From the NCBI GenBank assembly GCA_002394685.1, contig DGUP01000050.1, positions 1 through 53,877 on the forward strand: a DNA stretch of 53,877 nt, in the 5' to 3' direction. Position 1 is the stretch's first letter, and each line of letters starts with the position of its first letter. The notes under the pieces were generated by a model that was not told the DNA's origin, did no database searches, and was given only the letters and a program-made list of their open reading frames with translations. Below are positions 25,087-32,781 of this stretch, piece after piece. A program made the translations under genes and the position numbers. Source of the stretch: Treponema sp. UBA4307 (lineage in GTDB: Bacteria > Spirochaetota > Spirochaetia > Treponematales > Treponemataceae).

Positions 25087-26004
25087 TTATGACTCTTTTT
25101 TGGCCATAATGAAATGTACATTTTCAAAAGCTTTAAGCTTATCTCTCCGGCCTGCAAAATAATTTTTCTGAATGTCCACCGGAGATTCATGCCTTTCAAT
25201 TTTCAGGGAGTGTCTTTTAAGGGCCCCCTCTATTTCCGGCAGTGAAAATCCTCTGACCATTGGTTCTCCCAGAGAAGCAGTTATCTGAGAGAGTTTTTTC
25301 ACCCTTGCAACCGCATCCGGCTCCATAGTAGTTTCATCCGGAAAATCAAAAATCACCTGACTTTGACCGTTTGTAAGTTCCGAAATGATTTTTAATGTCT
25401 CTTCAAAAACTTGCAGTTCCAGATAATAAGAAACTCCCAGAATGGCCGTAAATGTTGGAAGACTTGAATCAAATCCACTTTCAAGGAGTTTTTCCCCCAG
25501 ACCGTCCCTGTTAAAATCCACAGGTACAAGAGTTAAGTTTTCCGGAAGAAACCAGCCAAGTTCCTTAATTCGTTCCAGTTTATATTTCTGGGTATCCGGA
25601 TGATCTACCTCGAATATGTGAAGATTTTCATCCGTATTCCTGAAGGCAAAGGAATCCATACCGGCCCCGCAGATTACATACTGGATTTTTTTGCCTGATC
25701 CGCCATATTTCTTTCTGAAGGCTTCCAGTTCTTTTCCTGCAAAACTGATTCTTGAAAGGGGGATTGGAAGCATGTATGTATAAACTGCATCGTGGATTCG
25801 TTTCTGATTAAACCATTTTTTGTTATCAAATTTTGCTGCATCAAATCCATTTTCGATAAGCTGCCCCATTTCTTCGTACTGCTTTTTTCCCATCAAATCA
25901 AAGGCAAGATAATCATCATAAATTTTATTATCCCCATAATTTGAATGAAAAGCTCTCGCGAAAGAACAAAGTTTAGCAGTTATACTTTCCTGGTCATTTA
26001 CCAT
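25087..26004 (-). CDS. Class I SAM-dependent methyltransferase (LCM/PPM1-like)
   Basis: About 305 residues. The N-terminal YDDYLAFDLMGKKQY region and the SAM loop VICGAGMDSFAFR followed by FEVDHPDTQ are typical of the leucine-carboxyl-methyltransferase-like family found in bacteria. The substrate is unknown. The ATG at 26004 has GGGGG upstream and is preferred over the ATG at 26016, which sits directly on the terminator T-run. As first gene of a cysteine operon it recalls Bacillus yrrT, which also precedes mccA-mccB, although that protein belongs to another methyltransferase family. It would turn SAM to SAH and feed homocysteine into reverse transsulfuration. Confidence 0.8.
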   Translation of the reverse strand: MVNDQESITAKLCSFARAFHSNYGDNKIYDDYLAFDLMGKKQYEEMGQLIENGFDAAKFDNKKWFNQKRIHDAVYTYMLPIPLSRISFAGKELEAFRKKYGGSGKKIQYVICGAGMDSFAFRNTDENLHIFEVDHPDTQKYKLERIKELGWFLPENLTLVPVDFNRDGLGEKLLESGFDSSLPTFTAILGVSYYLELQVFEETLKIISELTNGQSQVIFDFPDETTMEPDAVARVKKLSQITASLGEPMVRGFSLPEIEGALKRHSLKIERHESPVDIQKNYFAGRRDKLKAFENVHFIMAKKES

Positions 26005-26016
26005 AATTTCCCCCAT

Positions 26017-26103
26017 AAAAAAAATCCGCCGGCTACCATTTGGCGAACCAGCGGATTTATTTCAAAACTAATATTTTATAGTCCTGCAAACATCAAATCC
26101 GCC
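26017..26103 (-). promoter_or_regulatory. Cysteine attenuator: competing antiterminator and terminator
   Basis: On the minus strand GGCGGATTT at 26095-26103 (end of the leader ORF), AAATCCGC at 26051-26058 and GCGGATTT at 26022-26029 form segments 2, 3 and 4 of a classical attenuator. Segments 3 and 4 make a terminator with eight T (26017-26024). Segments 2 and 3 make the exclusive antiterminator. A ribosome finishing the leader ORF would cover segment 2. One paused at the Cys codons would leave it free, allowing the operon to be transcribed. Confidence 0.8.
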
Positions 26104-26161
26104 TGTCCTTACATGAACAACAACAAGAGAAATTATTCTGTTTACAAGAAATAGCAGTCAT
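26093..26161 (-). CDS. Cysteine-rich leader peptide (22 aa)
   Basis: The short ORF starts at ATG 26159-26161 and stops at TGA 26093-26095. AGGAAGG (26168-26174) lies 6 nt upstream, a good ribosome binding site. The peptide has five Cys in 22 residues, at 6, 13, 14, 15 and 17; the core is FSCCCSCK. All five are TGT. It precedes a terminator with a matching antiterminator and a cysteine/methionine operon, so it is best read as the sensor of charged tRNA-Cys. The peptide itself probably has no other function. Confidence 0.8.
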   Translation of the reverse strand: MTAISCKQNNFSCCCSCKDRRI

Positions 26162-26194
26162 ATTAATCCTTCCTATAAGTGATTATAGGACTAC

Positions 26195-26221
26195 TTTATA
26201 TTTTATTACCTACTTTGTCAA
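26195..26221 (-). promoter_or_regulatory. Promoter of the cysteine leader and operon
   Basis: TTGACA (26216-26221) with TATAAA (26195-26200) on the minus strand, spacing 15 bp, slightly short. The likely start point is near 26188, at an 8-bp dyad (TCCTATAA/TTATAGGA, 26171-26190) that overlaps the leader ribosome binding site. Confidence 0.65.
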
Positions 26222-26234
26222 TAGGTTTTATATA

Positions 26235-27395
26235 TTATTTTAATTTATTTTTTATATCGCTCAACCTGTCCAGGGCAGCATTTAAGGTTTCATCTTTTTT
26301 AGCAAAATGAAGGCGGACATAGCGGTTTTCTTCTTCCTTAAAAAAAGAAGAGGCTGGAACTGCACCAACACCGACTTTTTCTGCCAGAGCCAGAGCAAAA
26401 TCAGTGTCTGTCCTGTAGCCGAACTGACTGATATCCACCAGAATGTAATAAGCTCCCTGGGGAACTGTATGCTCCAGACCAATCTGATCCAGGCCTTTCA
26501 AAAAGAGATCTCTCTTACGGGTATATTTTTCCTGCAGGTCCAGATAATACTGATCATCAAATTTCAAACCAGTTACTGCTGCTTCCTGCAAAGGGGCCGC
26601 TGCTCCTACCGTAAGAAAATCGTGAACTTTCTTTACCCTTTCCGTGATTTCTTCACTGGCCCAGACATAACCCAGACGCCAGCCTGTAATCGAATAGGTT
26701 TTGGAAAGTGAATTACAGGTGATTGTTCTGTCTTTCATTCCGGGGAGGGCAGCCATATAAGTATGAGTATAGGGTTTGTAAATGATATGCTCGTAAACTT
26801 CATCAGTGATAACAAAGGCGTCATATTTACGGGCGAGTTCTCCAATTATTTCCAGCTCCTTTCTGCTGAAAACTTTTCCACAGGGATTTGATGGATTACA
26901 TACGATTATTGCTTTTGGCTTGAGGCGGAAGGCATCTTCAAGCACCTCTGGATCAAAGTTGAATTCAGGAGGATTAAGGGGAACGTATATTGGTTCAGCA
27001 CCACTTAAAATTGTGTCCGCTCCGTAGTTTTCGTAAAAAGGTGAAAATACTATTACTTTGTCTCCAGGATTTGTAACGGTCATCATTGCGGCCATCATTG
27101 CTTCAGTTGAGCCGCAGGTTACCACCAGTTCTTTTTCAGGATTAACATCAACTCCAGAAAAATGTTTTATCTTTGAAGCAAGGGCTTCCCTGAAATTCTG
27201 AGCACCCCAGGTTATTGAATACTGATGAAAATCCTCAGACGAAACCTGAGCCAGACGGTCAAGGATTGGTCGTGGAGGTTCAAAATCCGGGAATCCCTGA
27301 GAAAGATTTATTGCTCCGTAAAGATTTGAAACTCTTGTCATTCTGCGGATTACGCTGTCTGTAAAATCTGCTGTTCTGTTTGAAAGTTCAGGCAT
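26235..27395 (-). CDS. Class I/II PLP aminotransferase (Asp/Met/aromatic type)
   Basis: A 386-residue fold-type I aminotransferase. INLSQGFPDFEPP near the N-terminus, CNPSNPCGKVFS, and the PLP Lys in SLSKTYSITGWRLGY are all present. It resembles broad-range amino-acid, methionine and kynurenine aminotransferases. Next to a PaaK ligase and a 2-oxoacid oxidoreductase operon it could supply 2-oxo acids from amino acids. The ATG at 27395 has GGGAG before it. The upstream in-frame ATG at 27473 overlaps a terminator and lacks such a signal. Confidence 0.87.
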   Translation of the reverse strand: MPELSNRTADFTDSVIRRMTRVSNLYGAINLSQGFPDFEPPRPILDRLAQVSSEDFHQYSITWGAQNFREALASKIKHFSGVDVNPEKELVVTCGSTEAMMAAMMTVTNPGDKVIVFSPFYENYGADTILSGAEPIYVPLNPPEFNFDPEVLEDAFRLKPKAIIVCNPSNPCGKVFSRKELEIIGELARKYDAFVITDEVYEHIIYKPYTHTYMAALPGMKDRTITCNSLSKTYSITGWRLGYVWASEEITERVKKVHDFLTVGAAAPLQEAAVTGLKFDDQYYLDLQEKYTRKRDLFLKGLDQIGLEHTVPQGAYYILVDISQFGYRTDTDFALALAEKVGVGAVPASSFFKEEENRYVRLHFAKKDETLNAALDRLSDIKNKLK

Positions 27396-27422
27396 AAGTT
27401 TTCTCCCGTAAAAATTAAAAAG

Positions 27423-27464
27423 AACCGGCTGACTTAAAGACCTGAAATCTAAAACCAGCCGGTT
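27423..27464 (-). terminator. Terminator between the PaaK and aminotransferase genes
   Basis: AACCGGCTG (27423-27431) pairs with CAGCCGGTT (27456-27464), followed on the minus strand by CTTTTTAATTTTT. It lies between the PaaK stop and the aminotransferase start, so it could allow partial readthrough. Confidence 0.85.
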
Positions 27465-27489
27465 AAAAAACATTTTATAAATATTTATT

Positions 27490-28842
27490 TTAGATATTGT
27501 AAGTTAGAGTTCTTTCATCAATAACTCTCTTTGATTTGTGTTCACTGCGGGTGCCCAATCCTCCATCAGGATGAACAATTACACTGGCAGGTTTTACACC
27601 AATGCGGGCTTTAAGGGCAGCACTTACTCTTTCTGCAAGTTTGTCATCTGCTTCAGAATTGTCAGAAGACTTTTCAACTTCAACTGAATATTTGCAGGTA
27701 AAATCCTTTTCAAAAATACGTACAAGATATTCACCTGTAACTCCCTTAAGTTCATGGATAACGGCTTCAATGTCACTTGGGAAAACATTTACTGCGCTTA
27801 CAATGAACATGTCATCCAGGCGTCCCTGAATGTGAATGCGGCCATGAGTACGTCCACACTGACAAGGGGTATAATCAATGCGGCCGATATCCCCTGTTCT
27901 AAAGCGGATAAGCGGACGGGCATGCTTTCGGAGAGTTGTAAATACAAGTTCACCAGTCTGACCAGGAGGCAGAATCTCACCTGTGTGAATATCTCTTGTT
28001 TCTACAAGTATATGGTTCTCTGCAATATGAAGACCGTCTTTTGCTTCACACATTGCAGCACATGCTCCAAAAATATCTGAAAGTCCATAGAAATCGTAGA
28101 GCTCAGCACCCCACAAATCTTCGATAGCCTTTCGGGTAGATGCAATGGAACCGCCGCCTTCTCCTGCAACAATTATTTTTTTAATATTAAAATCCTTTTT
28201 AGGATCATAACCAGCTTTAATTGCCTTTTCACCTAACTGCCATGCATAGCTTGGGCTTGTCCAGATGATTGTAGGTTTATATGTCTTAAGGATAAAAAGA
28301 AGTCTTTCGCTTGGAAGAGTTCCACCCCAGATACAAAGTGCTCCAAGATTCTGTGCACCAATTACATCAGGGCCGCCTACATACAGTGAAAAGTTAAGGG
28401 CATGAACATAGCGGTCATTTTTTCTCATTCCAATCTGATAGAACCAGCGGCTTTCAGTGTCCTGGAATTCATCAAAGTCTTTCTTTGTAAAAGGCGACAT
28501 TGTTGGAACGCCGGTAGAACCTGATGATGTTGAAACAAAGATAACATCTTCTTCAGGAACGGCAGCCAGTTCTCCAAGGAAGGAACCAACTCCCTGAGTG
28601 TCACGCTGAGTTTTTTTATTGATAAAAGGAAACTTTTCAATATCCTTGAGAGTTTTTATATCTTCAGGTTTTACTCCTGCTTCATCAAAGCTTCTCTTGT
28701 AGTAAGGAGAATTGTCATAAGCAAATTTTACAATTTCCTTTAAGTCTTCCAGCTGCTTTGCTTCCAGCTGTTCTCTTGGTAATGTTTCCAGTTCTTTGTT
28801 CCAGTATTTTCCGTCTGGTTCTGATTTTCCCCAATCTGCCAT
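27490..28842 (-). CDS. paaK: Phenylacetate-CoA ligase (PaaK family)
   Basis: A 450-residue AMP-forming CoA ligase. Family features are WNKELETLPREQL at the N-terminus, STSSGSTGVP (the P-loop) near residue 104, and RTGDIGRIDY with a Cys-rich CQCGRTHGR near 330. The C-terminal domain ends GLGTRSEHKSKRV. It activates an aryl- or acyl-acetate with CoA and ATP. GAGGAAAATAAAA precedes the ATG. Its upstream region shares a 32-bp motif with the metQ region, linking it to the ferredoxin oxidoreductase operon. The natural acid may be indoleacetate, phenylacetate or an aliphatic acid; sequence does not decide. Confidence 0.9.
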   Translation of the reverse strand: MADWGKSEPDGKYWNKELETLPREQLEAKQLEDLKEIVKFAYDNSPYYKRSFDEAGVKPEDIKTLKDIEKFPFINKKTQRDTQGVGSFLGELAAVPEEDVIFVSTSSGSTGVPTMSPFTKKDFDEFQDTESRWFYQIGMRKNDRYVHALNFSLYVGGPDVIGAQNLGALCIWGGTLPSERLLFILKTYKPTIIWTSPSYAWQLGEKAIKAGYDPKKDFNIKKIIVAGEGGGSIASTRKAIEDLWGAELYDFYGLSDIFGACAAMCEAKDGLHIAENHILVETRDIHTGEILPPGQTGELVFTTLRKHARPLIRFRTGDIGRIDYTPCQCGRTHGRIHIQGRLDDMFIVSAVNVFPSDIEAVIHELKGVTGEYLVRIFEKDFTCKYSVEVEKSSDNSEADDKLAERVSAALKARIGVKPASVIVHPDGGLGTRSEHKSKRVIDERTLTYNI

Positions 28843-28968
28843 TTTTATTTTCCTCGCTATTTTTCCGTTTCACCGGTAGATTTCAAGACTGCTTTTTGAT
28901 TCAAAGAATCGATTTATTCAAGCTTCAACTTCCTGATGTTTTGTATGTTAATAAAATGACCTTTGTCT

Positions 28969-29000
28969 GACTAATACAAGTTTTTTATGCTGTGCTATAA
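28969..29000 (-). promoter_or_regulatory. 32-bp motif upstream of paaK, shared with metQ
   Basis: GACTAATACAAGTTTTT starts a 32-bp stretch that matches 34733-34764 at 27 of 32 positions without gaps. Both lie about 80-130 bp upstream of a minus-strand operon. On the minus strand it reads TATA, then CAT, then AAAAACTTGTATTAGTC. It may combine a -10 element (TATTAG) with a regulator site, since no consensus -35 is present. Confidence 0.65.
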
Positions 29001-29046
29001 TTTTTATTTATAGGATTGTTATTTAATATATTTTTTCTATAAAAAA

Positions 29047-29080
29047 AAGACTCCTCTCTCTGAACAGAGAAAAGAGTCTT
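29047..29080 (-). terminator. Terminator of the met-por operon
   Basis: AAGACTC (29047-29053) pairs with GAGTCTT (29074-29080), with an inner CTCT/AGAG pairing and eight T after it on the minus strand. It lies 22 bp after the porB stop. Confidence 0.88.
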
Positions 29081-29101
29081 TTAAATTCTGACATCAGCTT
29101 T

Positions 29102-29983
29102 TTACCATTCCCTGAGGATTTTTTCCCACTTTTTATCTCTGCCCTGAACAATGATTTCAATATCTTCGTCAGTTAAATGTTTAAAGCGGGCCTGCTTTAA
29201 AAGATAAGAGCGTACATCTGTAAAGTCTGTTGGTTTATGAGTCAGAGAAAATTTTCCATTTTCATATTCCGCCAGATAAAAAAGTCCTGTATCTACAATT
29301 TCTCTTGCCACATCCACTGTTTCATTCACTTTTATTCCCCAGCCGGTTGGACAAGGTGCAATAAGGTGAATAAATTTTGTCCCCTGAATTTTAGAAGCCT
29401 TTTCAATTTTATTGATGAAGTCCTGCATATAGCCGATGCTTGCAGTTGCCGCATAGGGTATGTCATGAGTTGCAATAATTTCAAAAAGATTTTTCTTAGT
29501 CTTCAAATTACCCCGGGCTCCTTTCACAGCCGGACTGGTTGTTGTTGATGCGCCAAAAGGAGTTAGGGAACTTTTTTGAATACCGGTATTCATATATGCT
29601 TCGTTGTCGTAGCAGATGTAGATAAAATTATCATTTCTGTCGATTGCACCGCTTAACGCCTGAAGACCTATATCACCTGTACCTCCATCCCCTGCAAATC
29701 CAAGGACTGGAGCATCTGTAATTCCTTTCGCTTTCAGACCCGCTGCAACACCGGTACACATACTGGCAGTTCCAGCAAATGTAGAAATTATTGCATTATT
29801 TGAAAAACACAACTGAGGATAATTAAATCCAACTGCACTCATACATCCAGCAGGAAGGACAGCTACAGTTTTTGGACCAAGAACCTTCAGGGCAATTCTT
29901 AAACCAAGACTCCCTCCGCAGCCGGCACAAGCTTTATGTCCGTAAAAAAATTCTTCTTCATTTAGAGTTTTTGCGTTAAGCAT
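29102..29983 (-). CDS. porB: 2-oxoacid:ferredoxin oxidoreductase, beta (TPP) subunit
   Basis: A 293-residue subunit with the CAGCGGSLGLR start region, the TPP motif GDGGTGDIGLQALSGA and YDNEAYMNTGIQ, plus CPTGWG late. Cysteines near residues 18-21 and in CPTG probably bind a [4Fe-4S] cluster together with the alpha subunit. It decarboxylates a 2-oxo acid to an acyl-CoA with electron transfer to ferredoxin. It is the last gene of the met-por operon and overlaps the alpha gene by 8 bp. The substrate may be pyruvate, branched or aromatic 2-oxo acids, or methylthio-oxobutyrate. Confidence 0.9.
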   Translation of the reverse strand: MLNAKTLNEEEFFYGHKACAGCGGSLGLRIALKVLGPKTVAVLPAGCMSAVGFNYPQLCFSNNAIISTFAGTASMCTGVAAGLKAKGITDAPVLGFAGDGGTGDIGLQALSGAIDRNDNFIYICYDNEAYMNTGIQKSSLTPFGASTTTSPAVKGARGNLKTKKNLFEIIATHDIPYAATASIGYMQDFINKIEKASKIQGTKFIHLIAPCPTGWGIKVNETVDVAREIVDTGLFYLAEYENGKFSLTHKPTDFTDVRSYLLKQARFKHLTDEDIEIIVQGRDKKWEKILREW

Positions 29984-31214
29984 TCAGGCCCTCCCCGGGA
30001 ATTCCCAGAAATCTCACATCACGGGGAGAGGTCTCTCCCTCGCTCCCAGCCACAAACTCCCCCGTAACGCCCCCTGCATTCCTTTTCAAGTCGAGAGTTT
30101 CCAGTTCCTTAAAGATTTCCCTTATTTCTTCTCCACTAATATCCTTACCGCCAAGTCCGCCGATATAATTTAACCCCGGAAGATTTACATTAGATTTTTT
30201 AAGTGCGGAGTTAACATTTGTAAAGACAGTACCTTCTGCGCCAAAGGAAATATCTTTCTCAAGTACAGCATAGGCTCTTGCTTTTCCAAGAACAGAAACT
30301 ATCTCCTGATCAGGGAAGGGTCTCATATAACGAATTCTCAAAAGACCAGCTTTCTTTCCTTCATTCCTTAAACCGTCAACAACTTCTTCTACAAGGCCTG
30401 CAATACTTCCCAAAGTTACCAGCACAAAATCCGCATCATCACATTTATATTTTTCTACCAGACCTGTATAGGAACGGCCAAATATCTTTTCAAATTTTTC
30501 TTCAGCTTCTCTGCACACTTCACGCACATTTAACATTCCTCTGTGTTCCTTAAATTTAAAATAGGAATTAGTTTCAGGGCCTGCAGAAAATGCCATATTC
30601 TTTGGCTGCTCAAAATCAAAACGATTAATGGTACTAAAAGGAGGCAAGTATTCATCAGCTTTATCCTGCTCAGGAACTTCTACACTTTCAAAAGTGTGGG
30701 TCAGGGCAAAGCCGTCAAGATTTACCATAAATGGTGTCTGTACATTTTTGTGTTCAGCAATGTAATATGCCATTAATGCCAGATCCAGTGCTTCCTGTCC
30801 ATTTTTCGCGTATGCCTGAATCCATCCTGAATCAAGAAGAGCAAGAGAATCCCTCTGATCTCCATAAATATTCCAGGGCAGTGCTGTAGACCGGTTTGCA
30901 TTCATCATAACGATTGGAAAACGACCGCCGCTGGCATACACAAGACATTCGGCCATATAAAGCAGACCCTGGGAACTTGTAGCAGTAAAAGCCCTTGCTC
31001 CGGACGCGCTCACACCCATTGCACAGGAAAGAGCTGAATGCTCAGATTCAACATGAATAAAATCACTTTTCAGATTACCCGACTCAACGAATTCGGAAAG
31101 CATTTCTACAACAACTGTTTGAGGAGTGATTGGATAGGCAGAAATAACATCCGGTCGGGCAAGTTTTATTCCGTAAGCAAAAGCCTGATCTCCGGAAAGA
31201 AATTCTTTTGACAT
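29976..31214 (-). CDS. porA: 2-oxoacid:ferredoxin oxidoreductase, alpha subunit
   Basis: A 412-residue subunit with SAYPITPQT near residue 22, ESEHSALSCAMGVSASGARAFTATSSQGL and a C-terminal transketolase-like domain (LRIRYMRPFPDQEI). These are standard for the alpha subunit of four-subunit POR/VOR enzymes. A polar tail of about 40 residues extends the C-terminus. It follows the ferredoxin subunit directly with start and stop adjoining, in the gamma-delta-alpha-beta gene order typical of these complexes. Confidence 0.9.
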   Translation of the reverse strand: MSKEFLSGDQAFAYGIKLARPDVISAYPITPQTVVVEMLSEFVESGNLKSDFIHVESEHSALSCAMGVSASGARAFTATSSQGLLYMAECLVYASGGRFPIVMMNANRSTALPWNIYGDQRDSLALLDSGWIQAYAKNGQEALDLALMAYYIAEHKNVQTPFMVNLDGFALTHTFESVEVPEQDKADEYLPPFSTINRFDFEQPKNMAFSAGPETNSYFKFKEHRGMLNVREVCREAEEKFEKIFGRSYTGLVEKYKCDDADFVLVTLGSIAGLVEEVVDGLRNEGKKAGLLRIRYMRPFPDQEIVSVLGKARAYAVLEKDISFGAEGTVFTNVNSALKKSNVNLPGLNYIGGLGGKDISGEEIREIFKELETLDLKRNAGGVTGEFVAGSEGETSPRDVRFLGIPGEGLNA

Positions 31215-31510
31215 TATTCTTCAGCCTCCATTTTAATTGCATCGAACTTACATATTTTTGCACAGATTCCGCAGCCCTTACAGAAATCGTAATCAACTTT
31301 TACTTTTCCATTTTCTTTATCTTTACTGATTACACCGTCCGGACAATAGAGATAACACTGTAAACAGCCCTTACACTTGTCCGTACTGACAACCGGCCTG
31401 ATATTTCTCCAGCCTGCATTTTTTGTTACCAGGTATCCGCCTTCGTAAACTGTTGCTTCTGGAACTTCATCAAAAGCTACAGGATTTTTTTCTCTCAAAT
31501 AAGGTTTCAC
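31214..31510 (-). CDS. porD: 2-oxoacid:ferredoxin oxidoreductase, delta (2x[4Fe-4S]) subunit
   Basis: A 98-residue ferredoxin-like subunit with two cluster motifs, CKGCLQCYLYCPDG and CKGCGICAKICKF. A short N-terminal part (GWRNIRPVV) is typical of PorD subunits. It passes electrons from the catalytic dimer. It overlaps the gamma gene by 4 bp (ATGA) and adjoins the alpha gene. Confidence 0.92.
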   Translation of the reverse strand: MKPYLREKNPVAFDEVPEATVYEGGYLVTKNAGWRNIRPVVSTDKCKGCLQCYLYCPDGVISKDKENGKVKVDYDFCKGCGICAKICKFDAIKMEAEE

Positions 31511-32052
31511 AAATCACCTCCAAAAACTTTCTCTACCAGCAGCAGATTCTTTCCCAGAATCTTTTCAGGAAGAAGTTTTTCCATTCCTTCAAGCAAATCC
31601 TCAGATGAAAGCAGACCAGACTCTTTTACAAGGAGTGCAAGCATTACTGTATTAGTAACCGGCATTTTCAAAACTTCAAGAGCAAGAGAGTCGGCATCAA
31701 AAGTGATTAGATGATTAATTTCAATATCACCATTTTTTAATCCCAGTTCATTAATTTTTTTCTTTGTATTAATAAAAATTTTTCCACCCGCCTTAAGTTC
31801 GTTTAAAGCAGCTGGAGAAAAAAGAGTATCATCCAGAAAAATTATATAGTCAGCTTTTTTTATCTGACTTCTGTCACCAATAGGCCGGGAACTCAATTTT
31901 GTAAAAGCAAGAATTGGTGCTCCCCGCCTCTCCGGACCAAAAGATGGAAAGGCCAGTGAATATTTATCCTTCAAACTGTACGCCGCACCAAGAAGCTTTG
32001 CAGCAGTAAAGGCTCCCTGACCTCCCCGACCATGCCATAATATTTCAATCAT
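31507..32052 (-). CDS. porG: 2-oxoacid:ferredoxin oxidoreductase, gamma subunit
   Basis: A 181-residue subunit that starts with MIEILWHGRGGQGAFTAAKLL, the signature of the POR gamma domain. The ATG at 32052 is chosen because it has AGGA upstream and lies just beyond the metI stop; the ORF is open further up within metI. It is the first por gene, directly downstream of metI. Confidence 0.9.
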   Translation of the reverse strand: MIEILWHGRGGQGAFTAAKLLGAAYSLKDKYSLAFPSFGPERRGAPILAFTKLSSRPIGDRSQIKKADYIIFLDDTLFSPAALNELKAGGKIFINTKKKINELGLKNGDIEINHLITFDADSLALEVLKMPVTNTVMLALLVKESGLLSSEDLLEGMEKLLPEKILGKNLLLVEKVFGGDL

Positions 32053-32060
32053 ATTTAATC

Positions 32061-32723
32061 CTATTTTTTGCTGACCTTTTTTACGCTCCATTCACCAAAG
32101 GCCTGAATTCCCTGAACCAGAACAATCAGAATTAAAACGCAGATAATCATTATTTCACTCTGATAGCGCTGATAGCCGTAACGGTATGCAAGATCTCCAA
32201 GTCCGCCGCCGCCAACAAGCCCTGCCATTGCAGAAAATCCCAGAATGGAAACAGTTGTTACAGTAATGTTTCTAAGCAGTGAAGGTAATGCTTCAGGGAT
32301 AAGGATTTTTGCAATCACCTTAAACTTACTGGCACCTGTTGAAATAAAAGCTTCTATCACACCTTTTGAAACATCCGAAAAACTTGCTTCCGACAGACGG
32401 GCAAAAAAGGAAATTGCAGCAATACTTAATGGAACCAGAACAGCTTTTGAACCGATTTTTGTTCCAACAATTATTTTTGAAAGAGGTAGAAGAAGAACCA
32501 TCAGAATCAAAAATGGAACGGACTGAATAATATTAATCAAAATTCCAATTGTTCTGTTTACAAACTTATTCTTTACAAAATATGAAGTTGATGTAGTATA
32601 CAAAATCAATCCAATTATTGTTCCAAAAATAATTCCTATTGCTACAGAAATGGCGACCATAAAAAATGTCTGTCCAAGAGAAGTTAAAATATCGCCTTTA
32701 ACTTTTATAATGCTTTCTAACAT
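32061..32723 (-). CDS. metI: D-methionine-type ABC transporter permease
   Basis: A 220-residue inner-membrane permease with five hydrophobic segments. The MetI loop ASKFKVIAKILIPEALPSLLRN and the GFSAMAGLVGGGGLGDLAYRYGYQRY stretch near the end are family hallmarks. It pairs with MetN and MetQ upstream. AGGAGG precedes the ATG. It is followed almost at once by the por genes, a less usual combination. Confidence 0.93.
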   Translation of the reverse strand: MLESIIKVKGDILTSLGQTFFMVAISVAIGIIFGTIIGLILYTTSTSYFVKNKFVNRTIGILINIIQSVPFLILMVLLLPLSKIIVGTKIGSKAVLVPLSIAAISFFARLSEASFSDVSKGVIEAFISTGASKFKVIAKILIPEALPSLLRNITVTTVSILGFSAMAGLVGGGGLGDLAYRYGYQRYQSEIMIICVLILIVLVQGIQAFGEWSVKKVSKK

Positions 32724-32738
32724 ATAATTTCCTCCTAT

Positions 32739-32781
32739 AGAAACTCCGCGTTATCGGTCGTGCCTCCTTAAAACCTAACGC
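32739..32781. repeat. Hairpin between metN and metI, related to the 2893 repeat
   Basis: AAACTCCGCGTTA (32741-32753) repeats the left end of the hairpin at 2893-2940. GCGTTA (32749-32754) pairs with TAACGC (32776-32781), which overlaps the metN stop codon. The presence of the same core inside and outside the mobile element suggests a small dispersed repeat. Confidence 0.45.

Noticed and set aside
26017..26161. SAM or T-box riboswitch upstream of the methyltransferase gene
   Set aside because: No T-box sequence or S-box core was seen; the Cys-rich ORF and three-segment pairing explain the leader better.
28758..28970. Plus-strand ORF upstream of paaK
   Set aside because: It overlaps the start of paaK in antisense, lacks a ribosome binding site and ends in the promoter region.
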